A stretch of DNA of 64,000 nt from Angiostrongylus vasorum (lineage: Eukaryota; Nematoda; Chromadorea; Rhabditida; Metastrongylidae). The number at the start of each line of letters is the position of its first letter. The first letter of the stretch is position 1. The notes under the pieces were generated by a model that did not search any database, was not told the DNA's origin, and saw only the letters and a list, made by a program, of their open reading frames with translations. Shown piece by piece: positions 63,320 through 64,000 of this stretch. Made by a program: the position numbers and the translations under genes. The DNA is taken from NCBI GenBank assembly GCA_018806985.1, contig JADANN010000042.1:186001-250000 (forward strand). Direction: 5' to 3'.

Positions 63320-64000
63320 AACAAAACTAAATAAACCAAAATAAGCCTAGGCTGCGCTTGAAATCACAATGTATGTATGTACCTTTGGTGAGCAAGAAAC
63401 ACTATTCAACTGTGGTACAAGAGAATCGCCCTCATGATTACTTTGCTTCTGTGGCACGTCAGTGCATTGTGCTCATCTAGAGAAACGGAAGAATGATACC
63501 GTTTCCCGACGAGCCAGTTTCTATTGTACCTTGTGGTAATTTTTCCTATTCTGCAGAGTAGAATTAGTGCTCAATTGTTCCAACTGGCCGTAAACCACTT
63601 TATAAACAAAGATTTTTTTGTCGCACAATTACAGAATTTTTGGCAGAATAAAGGGTTGGAATATGCATTACAACGTAAACACATCTACACACCTACACAT
63701 AAATGCGATTACGTGTATGCTAGTTATTGCTACTCCTTGTCTTCAAAGCACCGAACCCATACAATGAACTAAACCGTTCCTTAAGCACATGGTTTTTGTG
63801 CAAACATTTCATTGGTAGCCGCTAGTGGATTATAAATACAAGAATGTGCGCCTTCTTTACAGTATTATCATTGTTGAGACGTGTTCTGGTTGGGTGAACT
63901 CCGATCTTCAAAATTTATTTATAATTATTGTTATCAAAGTTGCAGAAGGTGTTCAACTACTCTGCTTGGAAGAACAGTTCTGATAAAAGAAGTTTCAAAT
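63320..64000. other. No gene seen at the window end
   Basis: AT-rich, with one unsupported 82-codon frame at 63524-63772. An AAATAAAACAAAAC-like tail at 63310-63345 may end the upstream repeat. Confidence 0.4.

Overview
The window reads as nuclear DNA of a nematode, most likely a clade V / strongylid (hookworm-like) worm. It is AT-rich, has short exons with TTTCAG-type acceptors, large repeat-filled introns, a CAPON/DYC-1-type gene, a divergent nematode-type Cys-loop channel, and many decayed RTE-like retroposons and tRNA-derived SINEs. The strongylid placement rests on remembered resemblance of the repeats and was not searched.

Three multi-exon genes can be rebuilt by following splice sites and codon phase. 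(1) 3.2-17.2 kb, plus strand: a dyc-1 / NOS1AP (CAPON) homologue with six phase-compatible exons and introns of 3.7 and 7.1 kb that carry SINEs and a retroposon. (2) 17.9-20.5 kb, minus strand, convergent with dyc-1: a divergent Cys-loop ligand-gated channel subunit with ligand-binding domain, four membrane segments and a stop directly after M4. (3) 41.0-56.1 kb, minus strand: an extracellular protein with two tandem MAM-like domains. Its exons lie scattered among about 11 kb of inserted repeats, and intron phases are repeated between the two domains. A 5'-truncated histone H2A copy lies at 36.2 kb, and two isolated unidentified exon-like ORFs at 24.3 and 59.6 kb.

The rest is a graveyard of mobile DNA. 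It holds six broken copies of one RTE-like non-LTR element (12.4-15.3, 27.7-31.1, 32.3-35.5, 42.4-47.0, 57.1-59.4 and 60.9-62.7 kb) and fragments of a second reverse-transcriptase family (15.4-16.2, 36.8-38.0 kb). It also holds a Penelope-like element with a GIY-YIG domain nested inside one RTE copy (43.3-45.4 kb), another Penelope-like 3' fragment (38.4-38.8 kb), and a dead mariner (49.0-50.0 kb). Two tRNA-derived SINE families are present, one often as large inverted repeats. A family of short elements carries a hammerhead-ribozyme-like motif, in places at both inverted ends. Nested insertions leave recognisable target duplications, so part of the insertion order can be read directly.

Nothing here looks like a bacterial-type operon, CRISPR array or viral genome. 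The most notable items are the hammerhead-like terminal motifs, the SINE insertion whose target duplication copies the catalytic box of a Penelope-type reverse transcriptase, the near-perfect foldbacks, and the two-MAM gene with matching intron phases.
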